Source: Actinobacteria bacterium UBA2279
GTDB lineage: Bacteria > Actinomycetota > Coriobacteriia > Anaerosomatales > Anaerosomataceae
DNA: 64,000 nucleotides
NCBI GenBank assembly: GCA_002347365.1
Contig: DDWT01000029.1
Location: 1 to 64,000, forward strand
Reading direction: 5' to 3'
The translations under genes and the position numbers were made by a program. This document shows positions 25,615-32,806 of this stretch, piece by piece (the first letter of the stretch is position 1; the number at the start of each line of letters is the position of its first letter). The notes under the pieces are model-generated. The model made no database searches and was not told the DNA's origin. It saw only the letters and a list, made by a program, of their open reading frames with translations.

Positions 25615-26364
25615 TCAGTTCGCGGTGAGCGTCCAATCTCCGTCAGCCTGGATGGTCACAACCCCCGCTGCGGCGGTAACAGGTACAGTCCCTTCGTACA
25701 CGCCGATGGTGTTCACCAACAACTCCAGGTCACCTGGAACAAGACGATAGACGATGAAGTTGCGCGCGCCGTTATGCGTGAAATCCCAGCGCGCGGCCTC
25801 TGTGTCGTAGAGTAGTACGGAGTCGCCCCTGCCAGAGTCATTGCCGGTCATCATTGGTGCAGCACTCAGCGGACTGACAACGATTGTCCACGACCCGTTG
25901 GCCGATACCTTCAACTGCGTCGCTCCATCATCGAAGTAAGCCGCATTCCCCTCATACGACCCAACGGTGTTGACGAGCAGATCTCGCTCCTCGTTGCCGT
26001 CGTCCAGTGTCCAGACGACGAAGTTCCGGTCACCCGTATACTTGACCTCGATGACCGCCCCGCTGGCGCTAGGTAGCGATACCACGGCATCACCGTTGCC
26101 GGATTCGGTTATCGGATCGAAGGTACCGAAGCTGGCGTCCAATCGCTCTTGGATGGTCGGCTCTGGCTCGGCTTGGAGGGTGTCCTCGTCTCGCTCATTC
26201 GCGACACTGACCTGCACCGCGTCGGCCTCGTCATCCGTTTCGCCGCTCGCAGGCACAGAACAACCCGCAATAAGCAGCAATGCCGACGCCCCGACGACCA
26301 TCGCCATGATCCCGAGATGTCTCTTAGATATCTGTCCAAACCCAACACTGCCGACGCGAGTCAT
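25615..26364 (-). CDS. Lipoprotein with two tandem beta-rich repeats (cargo gene)
   Basis: 249 residues from the ATG at 26364 (GGGGGAG just upstream). An N-terminal basic region and hydrophobic segment end in a lipobox LLIAGC, so it should be exported and lipid-anchored. After an acidic linker there are two copies of an approximately 65-residue domain: IEVKYTGDRNFVVWTL...DLLVNTVGSYEG...LKVSANGSWTI and WDFTHNGARNFIVYRL...ELLVNTIGVYEG...VTIQADGDWTL. It lies outside the core operons and shares a promoter sequence with the gene at 26793-27251. A surface lipoprotein on a satellite or prophage could alter phage adsorption, but that is inference. Confidence 0.85.
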   Translation of the reverse strand: MTRVGSVGFGQISKRHLGIMAMVVGASALLLIAGCSVPASGETDDEADAVQVSVANERDEDTLQAEPEPTIQERLDASFGTFDPITESGNGDAVVSLPSASGAVIEVKYTGDRNFVVWTLDDGNEERDLLVNTVGSYEGNAAYFDDGATQLKVSANGSWTIVVSPLSAAPMMTGNDSGRGDSVLLYDTEAARWDFTHNGARNFIVYRLVPGDLELLVNTIGVYEGTVPVTAAAGVVTIQADGDWTLTAN

Positions 26365-26417
26365 AGTCTCCCCCTCTTGTCTCGGTCGTACGCAGCCTCC
26401 CCGCCGACGCACTACGC

Positions 26418-26431
26418 CAGTCTAGCACTCG
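26418..26431 (-). promoter_or_regulatory. Extended -10 promoter of the lipoprotein gene, shared 14-mer
   Basis: Minus strand reads CGAGTGCTAGACTG, containing the extended -10 TGC-TAGACT. The identical 14 bases occur at 27279-27292 upstream of the other cargo gene. Both genes also have a near-identical GGGGGAGAC ribosome site. Confidence 0.7.
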
Positions 26432-26792
26432 TCGCTGACACAAGACCGCGGACGAGAAGCGGGAGACGGGCCGACCTTGGGCCGTCTCCCATCACAGACT
26501 GTGGCAGTGCCTGCTTGCGGGATCCATACTTGAACCTAGCCGCAGGCAACCGATGGAAAGCAGAAGAGAGAGGCGGAAACCTCTCTCTTCGAGTCAGGCA
26601 GCGGCAGGACTCCCAGTCCCTGCATCACTTGTGTACTCATCTCAGCTCACGCTGAGAGGTACGTGGTCGATAGGAGATTCTCCACCTCGCCACCTGTGTT
26701 CTATATACCCGCGTCAACACTCATCTGTCAAATCATCCGTCACTAGCATGTATCGTCCGATACTTGCCGATAGTTGAGCGCAGTGGACTACC
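26432..26792. other. Non-coding stretch with serial inverted repeats
   Basis: No supportable gene in 361 bases. It holds a dense series of inverted repeats: GGGAGACGG/CCGTCTCCC (26461-26490), GAAGAGAGAGG/CCTCTCTCTTC (26563-26590, perfect 11 bp), GCAGGACT/AGTCCCTGC with one bulge (26604-26623), GTAC-CTCAGC/GCTGAG-GTAC (26633-26662) and GTATCG/CGATAC (26750-26763). Some may terminate the gene at 26793. The cluster could also be a replication origin or a structured RNA. Confidence 0.6.
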
Positions 26793-27251
26793 TCACTTGC
26801 TGCACCAGACGCGCTTAGCCTTCATCCTCCTGCTGTCGAACTTGCTCCGTGACATCGGATAGATCGTGGACACGTAGTTGAGTTTAGGGTCAGTGAACTC
26901 CGCAGACAGCACACGAACCCCTACTTGCAGAAAGCACTCTTCGTCGTCCCCCTCAGGGATTGCCCACACAACTGATACTCCGGCTTCGCTGGAGTCAACC
27001 TTCTCCCATATCAGGTAGTAATCAGGATCGAGCAGAGCAGCCGGAATCAGGTGCCCGTAGTGGTTGAATGCGGCAACTCGCTCGATGTAGCCGTTCCTCC
27101 CTTGGAGGTGTCTGACCAGATTCTGCGGATGCGCGTAAACCTCAAGTGATGCAGGCCTGAATGTCGGCCAGAGTGTTGCGAATCCCACAGAATCGAGGGT
27201 CCCGACAGGGACATAGCCCGCCGCAGTGATGTCTAGTTCCCCGCTGCTCAT
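26793..27251 (-). CDS. Hypothetical protein (152 aa), cargo gene
   Basis: Start at 27251 (MSSGELDITAAGYVPVGTLD) fixed by GGGGGAG immediately upstream. No signal peptide or membrane segment. The sequence is mixed alpha/beta with aromatic-rich blocks (ATLWPTFRPASLEVYAHPQN, DPDYYLIWEKVD, LNYVSTIYPM) and a basic tail ending RRMKAKRVWCSK. It shares promoter and ribosome-site sequence with the lipoprotein gene, so the two are likely regulated together and independent of the replication operon. No family recognised. Confidence 0.7.
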   Translation of the reverse strand: MSSGELDITAAGYVPVGTLDSVGFATLWPTFRPASLEVYAHPQNLVRHLQGRNGYIERVAAFNHYGHLIPAALLDPDYYLIWEKVDSSEAGVSVVWAIPEGDDEECFLQVGVRVLSAEFTDPKLNYVSTIYPMSRSKFDSRRMKAKRVWCSK

Positions 27252-27278
27252 TGTCTCCCCCACGTACTGTGCTGTAAG

Positions 27279-27292
27279 CAGTCTAGCACTCG
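27279..27292 (-). promoter_or_regulatory. Extended -10 promoter of the cargo gene at 27251, shared 14-mer
   Basis: Identical to 26418-26431 (TGC-TAGACT core). A weak -35 (TCTTCA) lies 17 bases upstream. Confidence 0.7.
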
Positions 27293-27704
27293 AACGCACA
27301 AGTGAAGACCTCAGCCAACGTGCCCTACTGCACTTCTTGGCGTTCTTCGGAGAGATGAGGCCTTGAGCGCTCCTGTATCATCCGGCGACTAGCGGACGGG
27401 TATCGAGTCGAGAAGGGTAGCAAGGAGGCTGAGAGGCGAGGATACGCGGCCTCATGCGGTCGTGCGTGCGGAATCCTTTGGGGCGGCAAAACGTGTGTGA
27501 GAATACGGGCGGGCGTGTCTGCCCGATCACTTAAAGGGGTGGGGGGGGTCTGCCGGGTCGCGCTGATAGGTGAAGGATCCGCCTCGTTTCCTTTCCTTGC
27601 TTCTTCGCTTCAGGCAAAAACAAGGTGGGCACACTCCCCCCCTCCCCCCAGGGGACACATTGCACAGTGCTGCGCAGGGTGCAGAAAGGGCCATGCAGCC
27701 CGTG
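27293..27704. other. Non-coding right end of the element
   Basis: No gene is supported. It includes G-rich (about 27536-27548) and C-rich (about 27638-27651) runs and leads into the arm-type repeats and the right attachment site. Confidence 0.5.
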
Positions 27705-27725
27705 AACCTTGCACGGAACCTTGCA
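27705..27725 (+). repeat. Right pair of putative integrase arm-type sites
   Basis: AACCTTGCA at 27705-27713 and 27717-27725, 12 bases apart, ending 73 bases before the right attachment repeat. Same nonamer and spacing as the pair at 19324-19344, with the three following bases exchanged (CGG then TGA here; TGA then CG there). Confidence 0.65.
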
Positions 27726-27798
27726 TGACCCTTGTTTCTTGCGGCTCCATGAGCCTATTTCAACCCTGCTAGGAACACCGTTCCCGCAGGTCACAGTA

Positions 27799-27845
27799 CC
27801 TGGAGCCGACGAGCGGATTCGAACCGCTGACCTGCGCATTACGAG
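27799..27845 (-). repeat. Right attachment site: 47-bp repeat inside tRNA-Thr
   Basis: Matches 19172-19218 exactly. It covers the tRNA 3' end, so integration on this side leaves the tRNA gene complete. Confidence 0.95.
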
Positions 27846-27876
27846 TGCGCTGCTCTACCAGCTGAGCTACGTCGGC
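27801..27876 (-). tRNA. tRNA-Thr (anticodon CGT)
   Basis: 76 bases with encoded CCA. Acceptor stem GCCGACG/CGTCGGC, D arm GCTC...GAGC, anticodon stem GCGCA/TGCGC with loop CTCGTAA (anticodon CGT, reads ACG), T loop TTCGAAT. Its 5' end lies 1 base after the ricT-like stop codon, so it is almost certainly processed from the upstream protein-coding transcript. Its 3' half is the integration target of the element. Confidence 0.97.
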
Positions 27877-27877
27877 A

Positions 27878-29044
27878 CTACTCGGCCTTGTCGGCCGTTC
27901 CCGATCCGCCGCCTGACGGCCGGCGCCTGCGACGGCGCCTGGACGACGAGGACGTCCCCTCGCCCGCCGGCTTTGCATCGGCCTTCGGTGTGCCCTGTGC
28001 GGGCTCCTTGCTCGCGGGCTGACGATTCGCAGGCTTCTGCGCAGGCTGGGCCTGTCGCTCCGCACCGCCCTCGCCGGCAGGCTTGCGTTTCCGTGACCGC
28101 CTGGACCGACGACGCTTGTCGCCTGTCTCGGCTTCCTCGACCTTCGGCGCCGGTTTCGCGATATCCCGCACCATGACGGGCTCGGGAAACGCAGGTTCTG
28201 GAGGCTGGATAGCTTCTGCTTTCAACTTGCATGGGCAACCTCTGCCCGAACTACAGTCGACGCCTTCGAGCGGGACCGTGACCTGAGTACCATCAGGCAT
28301 GCGTACGGTGACCGTCTCTTTCGGGGTGTTCAGGGACACGACCTTGCCCTGTCCCGTTGGTGTCTCCACCGGAGTACCGCACTTCGGCGCGCGCTGTTTG
28401 AAGTCCTTGTACGCCTCGTACTCATAGCGCAGACAGCACATGAGTCTGCCACACAACCCACTGATTTTCAACGGGTTCAGCGGGAGGTCTTGCTCTTTCG
28501 CCATCCGGATCGAGACCGGCTGGAACTCGCTGCCGAAACGCACGCAGCAGAGCTGCTCGCCGCAGTGGCCGAGCCCACCCACCATGCGTGCCTCATCACG
28601 CACACCGATCTGACGCATGTCGATGCGCGTATGGAACTCCGAAGCGAGCTCGCGGACGAGATCGCGGAAGTCGACGCGCTCCTCGGCCACGAAATAGAAG
28701 ACCATCTTGGAATCATCAAACAGATGCTCGACTCCGATGGGCTTCATGTCGAGCTTGTGCTTCTTGACGAGTCCCCGGAAGGCTTCCATCTCCTCGCGCA
28801 GCTTGGCGGCGTAACCGTCCATCTTCGCGACATCATCGTCGCCTGCGACACGCAGCACCGGCTTGAGATCGCCGGGGACGGCATCAGCCTCGACCTCGCG
28901 CGGGCCCAAGACGACCTCGCCGAACTCCTGGCCGCGTTCTGTGCTGACGATGACGTGATCGCCCTCGACCGCGGACGTGCCGGCCGGGTCGAAGAATAGT
29001 ACCTTGCCCGCGTAGGGCAGCTTGACTCCCACTATCGTGGGCAT
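27878..29044 (-). CDS. ricT: PSP1-domain protein, RicT/YaaT-like
   Basis: 388 residues. The N-terminal 265 or so are the PSP1 domain: GVKLPYAGKVLFFDP, TERGQEFGEVV, VGGLGHCGEQLCCVRFGSEFQPVSIRMAKEQDLPLNPLKISGLCGRLMCCLRYE, including the Cys-rich signature (CGEQLCC, LCGRLMCC) that in Bacillus RicT helps bind [4Fe-4S] in the Y-complex for RNase Y-dependent mRNA processing. A long Lys/Arg/Pro/Gln-rich, probably disordered tail (residues 290-388) is extra compared with Bacillus and may bind nucleic acid. It overlaps holB by 13 bases and is followed 1 base later by tRNA-Thr. Order tmk-holB-ricT is conserved in many Gram-positives. Confidence 0.9.
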   Translation of the reverse strand: MPTIVGVKLPYAGKVLFFDPAGTSAVEGDHVIVSTERGQEFGEVVLGPREVEADAVPGDLKPVLRVAGDDDVAKMDGYAAKLREEMEAFRGLVKKHKLDMKPIGVEHLFDDSKMVFYFVAEERVDFRDLVRELASEFHTRIDMRQIGVRDEARMVGGLGHCGEQLCCVRFGSEFQPVSIRMAKEQDLPLNPLKISGLCGRLMCCLRYEYEAYKDFKQRAPKCGTPVETPTGQGKVVSLNTPKETVTVRMPDGTQVTVPLEGVDCSSGRGCPCKLKAEAIQPPEPAFPEPVMVRDIAKPAPKVEEAETGDKRRRSRRSRKRKPAGEGGAERQAQPAQKPANRQPASKEPAQGTPKADAKPAGEGTSSSSRRRRRRRPSGGGSGTADKAE

Positions 29045-30162
29045 CGCAAAACCTCCTGTATGTCGAACAGCATGGCTTCCACAGCCAGCTGCGGGCTCAC
29101 ATTATACGAGATGCGGCGTCGAGTGCGAGTAACCGCCTCCAGAGCACGCACTGCGGCACGAGGCGTGATGACCGCGGCGATCTCCTCGATGGCGTCGGCA
29201 TCGTCGACATTCGCGACGAGTTCGGGCGCATGTCCTGACATCACCAAGCAATCCCGAAGCCAGCTCTCGGTCACGCTCAGCACTTCGGTGACTCCCTCGC
29301 GCTCACGAGCGGTCAGATCGCGCTTATGCTGGTCCTCCAGAGGCTTGGTGGAGCTCTTCTTGCCGAGAAGCTCCTTGCGCTCTATCAGCTCCTCGGCCTG
29401 TATCGCTTTGAGCGCCTGCACGGGAGCCTTCGCTTCCGACAGCAGGGTCCTGGCGCCGAGCAACACGTCATGCCCGTCCATCAGCGACAACCGCTTGAGC
29501 AGCTCGATCGTGACATCCCGGGTGCGCCGGCGAACCGGTGACTGCAGGAAGTCCAACGCACGCGATATCACGCAATCCGATGCTGCAAGCGCAACCCGAG
29601 CGTCATCGAGAGTCGCACCGCTGCGCTCCACGAGCACCCCGAGCGCAACAGACTCGGGCACCGGACGGAAGCGCACCACCTGACATCGCGAGGCGATGGT
29701 GGGGATGACGGCGTCGAAACTCCGCGTGAGCAGCACGATGATGACGTCGTCGGGCGGCTCCTCGAGGGTCTTTAGAAACGCGTTCGCCGACTCGGCATTG
29801 AATCTGTCGGCCTCTTCGAAGACGTATATCTTGTGCGATGCCTGTACCGGCTTGAGGCTCACATCGTGGATGACCTCGCGCACCTGCTCGACCATGTAGG
29901 TCGCCGCACCGGCGGGCTTCAGCACATGCACGTCGGGGTGCGTCCCGTTCCGGATCCGGTGACAGGTGGAGCACACGCCGCAGCCGTCGTCGTCGCAGAA
30001 CAGCGCGCAGGCCAGTGCGCGGGCGGCGGTCTTCTTGCCCGACCCCGTGGGCCCCGTGAACAGATAGGCGTGCGCCACCGTACCGGTGGTCGCGGCTTGG
30101 CTGAGGAAGTCTGCGACCCGCGTTTGCGCGATCAGGTCGTCCCAGACACAGTTGCGCTCCAT
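29032..30162 (-). CDS. holB: DNA polymerase III delta' subunit
   Basis: Clamp-loader subunit, 376 residues. Walker A region FTGPTGSGKKTAARAL (residues 34-50), zinc module CDDDGCGVCSTCHRI, Walker B-like VFEEADRFNAESANAFLKTLEEPP, sensor/SRC motif PTIASRCQVVRF. Unlike Escherichia HolB, the P-loop is intact (GSGKK), so ATP binding is possible. The C-terminal third is the helical collar domain. It sits between tmk and ricT. Confidence 0.93.
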   Translation of the reverse strand: MERNCVWDDLIAQTRVADFLSQAATTGTVAHAYLFTGPTGSGKKTAARALACALFCDDDGCGVCSTCHRIRNGTHPDVHVLKPAGAATYMVEQVREVIHDVSLKPVQASHKIYVFEEADRFNAESANAFLKTLEEPPDDVIIVLLTRSFDAVIPTIASRCQVVRFRPVPESVALGVLVERSGATLDDARVALAASDCVISRALDFLQSPVRRRTRDVTIELLKRLSLMDGHDVLLGARTLLSEAKAPVQALKAIQAEELIERKELLGKKSSTKPLEDQHKRDLTAREREGVTEVLSVTESWLRDCLVMSGHAPELVANVDDADAIEEIAAVITPRAAVRALEAVTRTRRRISYNVSPQLAVEAMLFDIQEVLRCPR

Positions 30163-30169
30163 AAGGAGG

Positions 30170-30802
30170 CTATCGTAGCATGCTGCGCTCGCGCAGCAGC
30201 GTCTCGACAGCGGCCCTGATCGAGTCCGCGACCGCCTCGGGAGTGTCTCGGGATATGAGCTTCACACGCTCGGGTTCGCTGTCTGCCAGATCCCGGAATC
30301 CGAGGCGCACCCTCTCGTGGAAGTCGAGCTGCTCGAGCTCGAGCCGATCGGCACCCTCCGGCGTAGCGGCGGCCACCCCCTCGGCGGGATCCACGTCGAG
30401 AAGGAAGGTCAGGTCCGGCACCAGACCGCCTGTAGCAGCGGCATTCATCGAGCGCACGAGGTCAAGATCAAGACCGCGACCGTATCCCTGGTAGGCGTAT
30501 GACGAATCCGCGTAGCGGTCGGTGAGCACGATCGTCCCCGCCGCAAGTGCAGGCTTGATGATCGCGCTCGTGTGATGCGCACGACTCGCCTCATAGAGGA
30601 ACAGCTCGGCCAGCGGGTCGAGCCCGATGTGTACGGGGTCGAGAACAATGTCTCGGATCTTGTCACCTGCGGGTGTTCCGCCGGGTTCGCGCGCAACGAT
30701 CACCTTGAGGCCGAGCCCGCCAAGGTGTTCTGCGAGTCTACGGATCTGGCTCGACTTGCCTGAACCCTCTCCGCCCTCGAACGAGATCAACAGCCCACGC
30801 AT
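30170..30802 (-). CDS. tmk: Thymidylate kinase
   Basis: Phosphorylates dTMP to dTDP. 210 residues from MRGLLISFEGGEGSGKSSQI (P-loop GGEGSGKSS, residues 10-18). Other motifs: the dTMP-binding ARE-x-GGT sequence REPGGTPAGD, the DRY-type DRYADSSYAYQGYGRGLD, and TFLLDVDPAEG. The frame is open to 31033, but the extra N-terminus has no relation to the family and overlaps the next gene, so the ATG at 30802 is used. Confidence 0.97.
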   Translation of the reverse strand: MRGLLISFEGGEGSGKSSQIRRLAEHLGGLGLKVIVAREPGGTPAGDKIRDIVLDPVHIGLDPLAELFLYEASRAHHTSAIIKPALAAGTIVLTDRYADSSYAYQGYGRGLDLDLVRSMNAAATGGLVPDLTFLLDVDPAEGVAAATPEGADRLELEQLDFHERVRLGFRDLADSEPERVKLISRDTPEAVADSIRAAVETLLRERSMLR

Positions 30803-30807
30803 GCCGG

Positions 30808-31374
30808 TCACTCTCCCTCGGTGCGACGCCAGGCTGCAGGAGCCGAAGCGTACAGATCGGCGCCTCGTGAGTCGATCGCCACGTACGCCGGGAACTCGTC
30901 GAGTTCCAGCCGAACCAGCGCCTCGGTACCCAGATCTTCCCATGCAACCGTTTCCGCGGAGCGTACGTGCGTGGCAAGCAGCGCGGCAGTCCCGCCCACC
31001 GCAGCAAAGTAGACCGCACCTGTGCGCACGCATGCATCTCTGACGTCAGCTGAACGCGCACCCTTGCCGATCGTCGCGACGATACCGGCATCGAGCAGCG
31101 CAGGCGTGTGGACGTCCATACGCTTGGATGTCGTAGGTCCCACGGAACCGATCGCTCGCCCAGCAGCCGGCGGCGTCGGTCCGGCGTAGAACAGCACCTG
31201 CCCGGCAAGGCCATGCGGCAGCGCGCCAGTGCGATTCAGTTCGTCGGTGATGCGCGCGTGCGTCGCATCTCTAGCGGTGTAGACAGGCCCCGAAAGCAAG
31301 ACCTCGTCACCCGCAATGAGGTCGGAAAGCGACTCGACGCTGACAGGCAGCGTGAACCGGATCGGCTCAGTCAT
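30808..31374 (-). CDS. Fumarate hydratase class I, beta subunit
   Basis: Second subunit of a two-subunit iron-sulfur fumarase or tartrate dehydratase (TtdB type), 188 residues. Family blocks: DEVLLSGPVYTARDATHARI, LFYAGPTPP, AIGSVGPTTSKRMD and GKGARS, which bind substrate carboxylates; VGGTAALLA and AWEDLGTEALVRLELDEFPAYVAID. Together with the alpha subunit at 32806 it would hydrate fumarate to malate. It is separated from the alpha gene by an MFS gene whose stop it overlaps by 8 bases. Confidence 0.93.
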   Translation of the reverse strand: MTEPIRFTLPVSVESLSDLIAGDEVLLSGPVYTARDATHARITDELNRTGALPHGLAGQVLFYAGPTPPAAGRAIGSVGPTTSKRMDVHTPALLDAGIVATIGKGARSADVRDACVRTGAVYFAAVGGTAALLATHVRSAETVAWEDLGTEALVRLELDEFPAYVAIDSRGADLYASAPAAWRRTEGE

Positions 31375-32806
31375 CGGTCTCCTCCTCCGCTCCGCGCCAG
31401 TTGAGCGTCCGATATGCGTAGACCGCCGCGCTCATGACCAGCAACGACGCGAACAGCAACGTGAGGCGCGACCCTGAGAGCCACACATTGCTCGGCTGTA
31501 TGCCCTGGCGCTGCACGAACCAGCGTACGGCACTTGCGGCAAGGTCTCCCGCCGGAGCAACGACGACCATCGAAAGCAGCAGGGACACCCGGACGACCGA
31601 TTCCATTGCGGTGAACACACGTCCGCGGATTGCGTCTTCGACCGTCTGCACAACGTAGGTATTGCCCGAGACGGTCAGCGCTGCGATCGACAGACCCGCG
31701 ACCACCGCGAACACCGCAGCGGTCCAGTAGGCGGTACTCAGAGAGAAGATGAACATCCCCGTGCCGAAGGCGACTACTCCGCCAAGGAACAGCGCTTGCA
31801 GGGGAAGCTTCTGCGCGAGCCTCGGGACGAGAAGTGCACCGACCACCATGCCAAGGGCGATGAACACCAGCATGAACGTCTGAGGTGCCGCGATAAGCTT
31901 CTCAAGCACCTTCACCTTGTCGAGGAACGGCACGCCTCCCGCGAGATTCTGCTGTACGTGTACGAGACCGACCGTGATGATAGCGCCGCCTCCGAGGATC
32001 GCGGTTCCAATCGTGATCAGAAAGCCCCTCAGCTCTCTATGGCTCCCAAGAAAGCGGAAGGACTCGATGGCGTCCTTGCCGATGAGAGAGAGCCCGAGCT
32101 TGCCATTGCCGGAAGGGCGGGCTTTGACCTTGATCGACAGGATAAACGCTGCGGAGACAAGGAACGTCAGCGTGTCGAGCGACACACCGGCCCTCGGACC
32201 GAGCAGAGCCGGCGCGAGGGGACCCACCAGCTGGTCGACGAAGGGGAAGCCGCTGGCGAGAACCCAGCGCACGATGGCCTCGAGCCCCGCCAGGATCGCA
32301 CCGGACATGGTGAGTCCGATGAGCATGCTCGCCTGTTGGGTCGTGTAACTGAGTCCGTTCGCGAGAGTGATCTCCTCTTCGCTCACCAGCCGCGGGATGA
32401 GCGCGTTCTTTGCGGGGGTGAAGAACAGTGAGGCTATCTCCATGAGCATCACGATAAGGTAGATGAGCCCGAGGCTGTTGGTGAACAACAACCCGAGAGC
32501 GAGCACGGCTCGCGCGATATCGCACGCCATCATCACCTTTCGGCGATCGAAATGGTCGACGAACACGCCGACGAACGAGCTGAGGAACAGTGATGGAAGG
32601 ATCTTGGCGATCATAATGCCGGCAACCGCGAACGATGACCCGCCCGACATCGTCGTGACAAGAGGGATCAGCAGACCGATAACCAGCCAGTCGCCTGTGC
32701 CACTCACAAACTGGCTGACCCACAGGCGGCGGAAGCGCTTGTTCGACAGCACGGCTGAGTACGGCACTTTGACGCGCAGCGCCGACGTCACGTGGTTCCC
32801 GGACAT
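31367..32806 (-). CDS. MFS transporter (MFS_3/EntS-like)
   Basis: 479 residues, about 12 membrane helices. The start MSGNHVTSALRVKVPYSAVL shares a base with the fumarase alpha stop (TGATG). N-terminal half: LSNKRFRRLWVSQFVSGTGDWLV, then the loop 2-3 motif FVGVFVDHFDRRKVMMACDIARA, typical of the MFS_3 exporter branch. Loops and a hydrophobic C-half follow. Substrate unknown. Its tight translational coupling to both fumarase subunits suggests a dicarboxylate or related metabolite, but the family is mostly known for export of siderophores or drugs, so the link could be only positional. Confidence 0.85.
   Translation of the reverse strand: MSGNHVTSALRVKVPYSAVLSNKRFRRLWVSQFVSGTGDWLVIGLLIPLVTTMSGGSSFAVAGIMIAKILPSLFLSSFVGVFVDHFDRRKVMMACDIARAVLALGLLFTNSLGLIYLIVMLMEIASLFFTPAKNALIPRLVSEEEITLANGLSYTTQQASMLIGLTMSGAILAGLEAIVRWVLASGFPFVDQLVGPLAPALLGPRAGVSLDTLTFLVSAAFILSIKVKARPSGNGKLGLSLIGKDAIESFRFLGSHRELRGFLITIGTAILGGGAIITVGLVHVQQNLAGGVPFLDKVKVLEKLIAAPQTFMLVFIALGMVVGALLVPRLAQKLPLQALFLGGVVAFGTGMFIFSLSTAYWTAAVFAVVAGLSIAALTVSGNTYVVQTVEDAIRGRVFTAMESVVRVSLLLSMVVVAPAGDLAASAVRWFVQRQGIQPSNVWLSGSRLTLLFASLLVMSAAVYAYRTLNWRGAEEETDD

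Larger units (their letters stand above)
19172..27845. mobile_element. Integrative element (satellite-like) inserted in tRNA-Thr(CGT)
   Basis: An 8674-bp insertion bounded by identical 47-bp direct repeats, one of which is the 3' part of an intact tRNA-Thr gene at the right end. Inside: a tyrosine integrase, an Xis-like protein, a phage-type HTH regulator, a RecA-fold replication ATPase, an HTH protein that could be a small terminase subunit, several small unknown genes, and two cargo genes. No capsid, portal, large terminase, tail, lysis, relaxase or conjugation gene is seen. This content is closest in style to phage satellites or small integrative plasmids. The integrase lies mid-element rather than beside an att site, which is unusual. 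Confidence 0.93.

Noticed and set aside
26500..26580. tRNA-like or T-arm-like sequence (TTCAAG context on the minus strand)
   Set aside because: No acceptor, T stem or anticodon stem can be paired around it.
27497..27772. Plus-strand frame of 91 codons near the right end of the element
   Set aside because: No ribosome site, composition unlike neighbours, and it spans the putative integrase arm sites.
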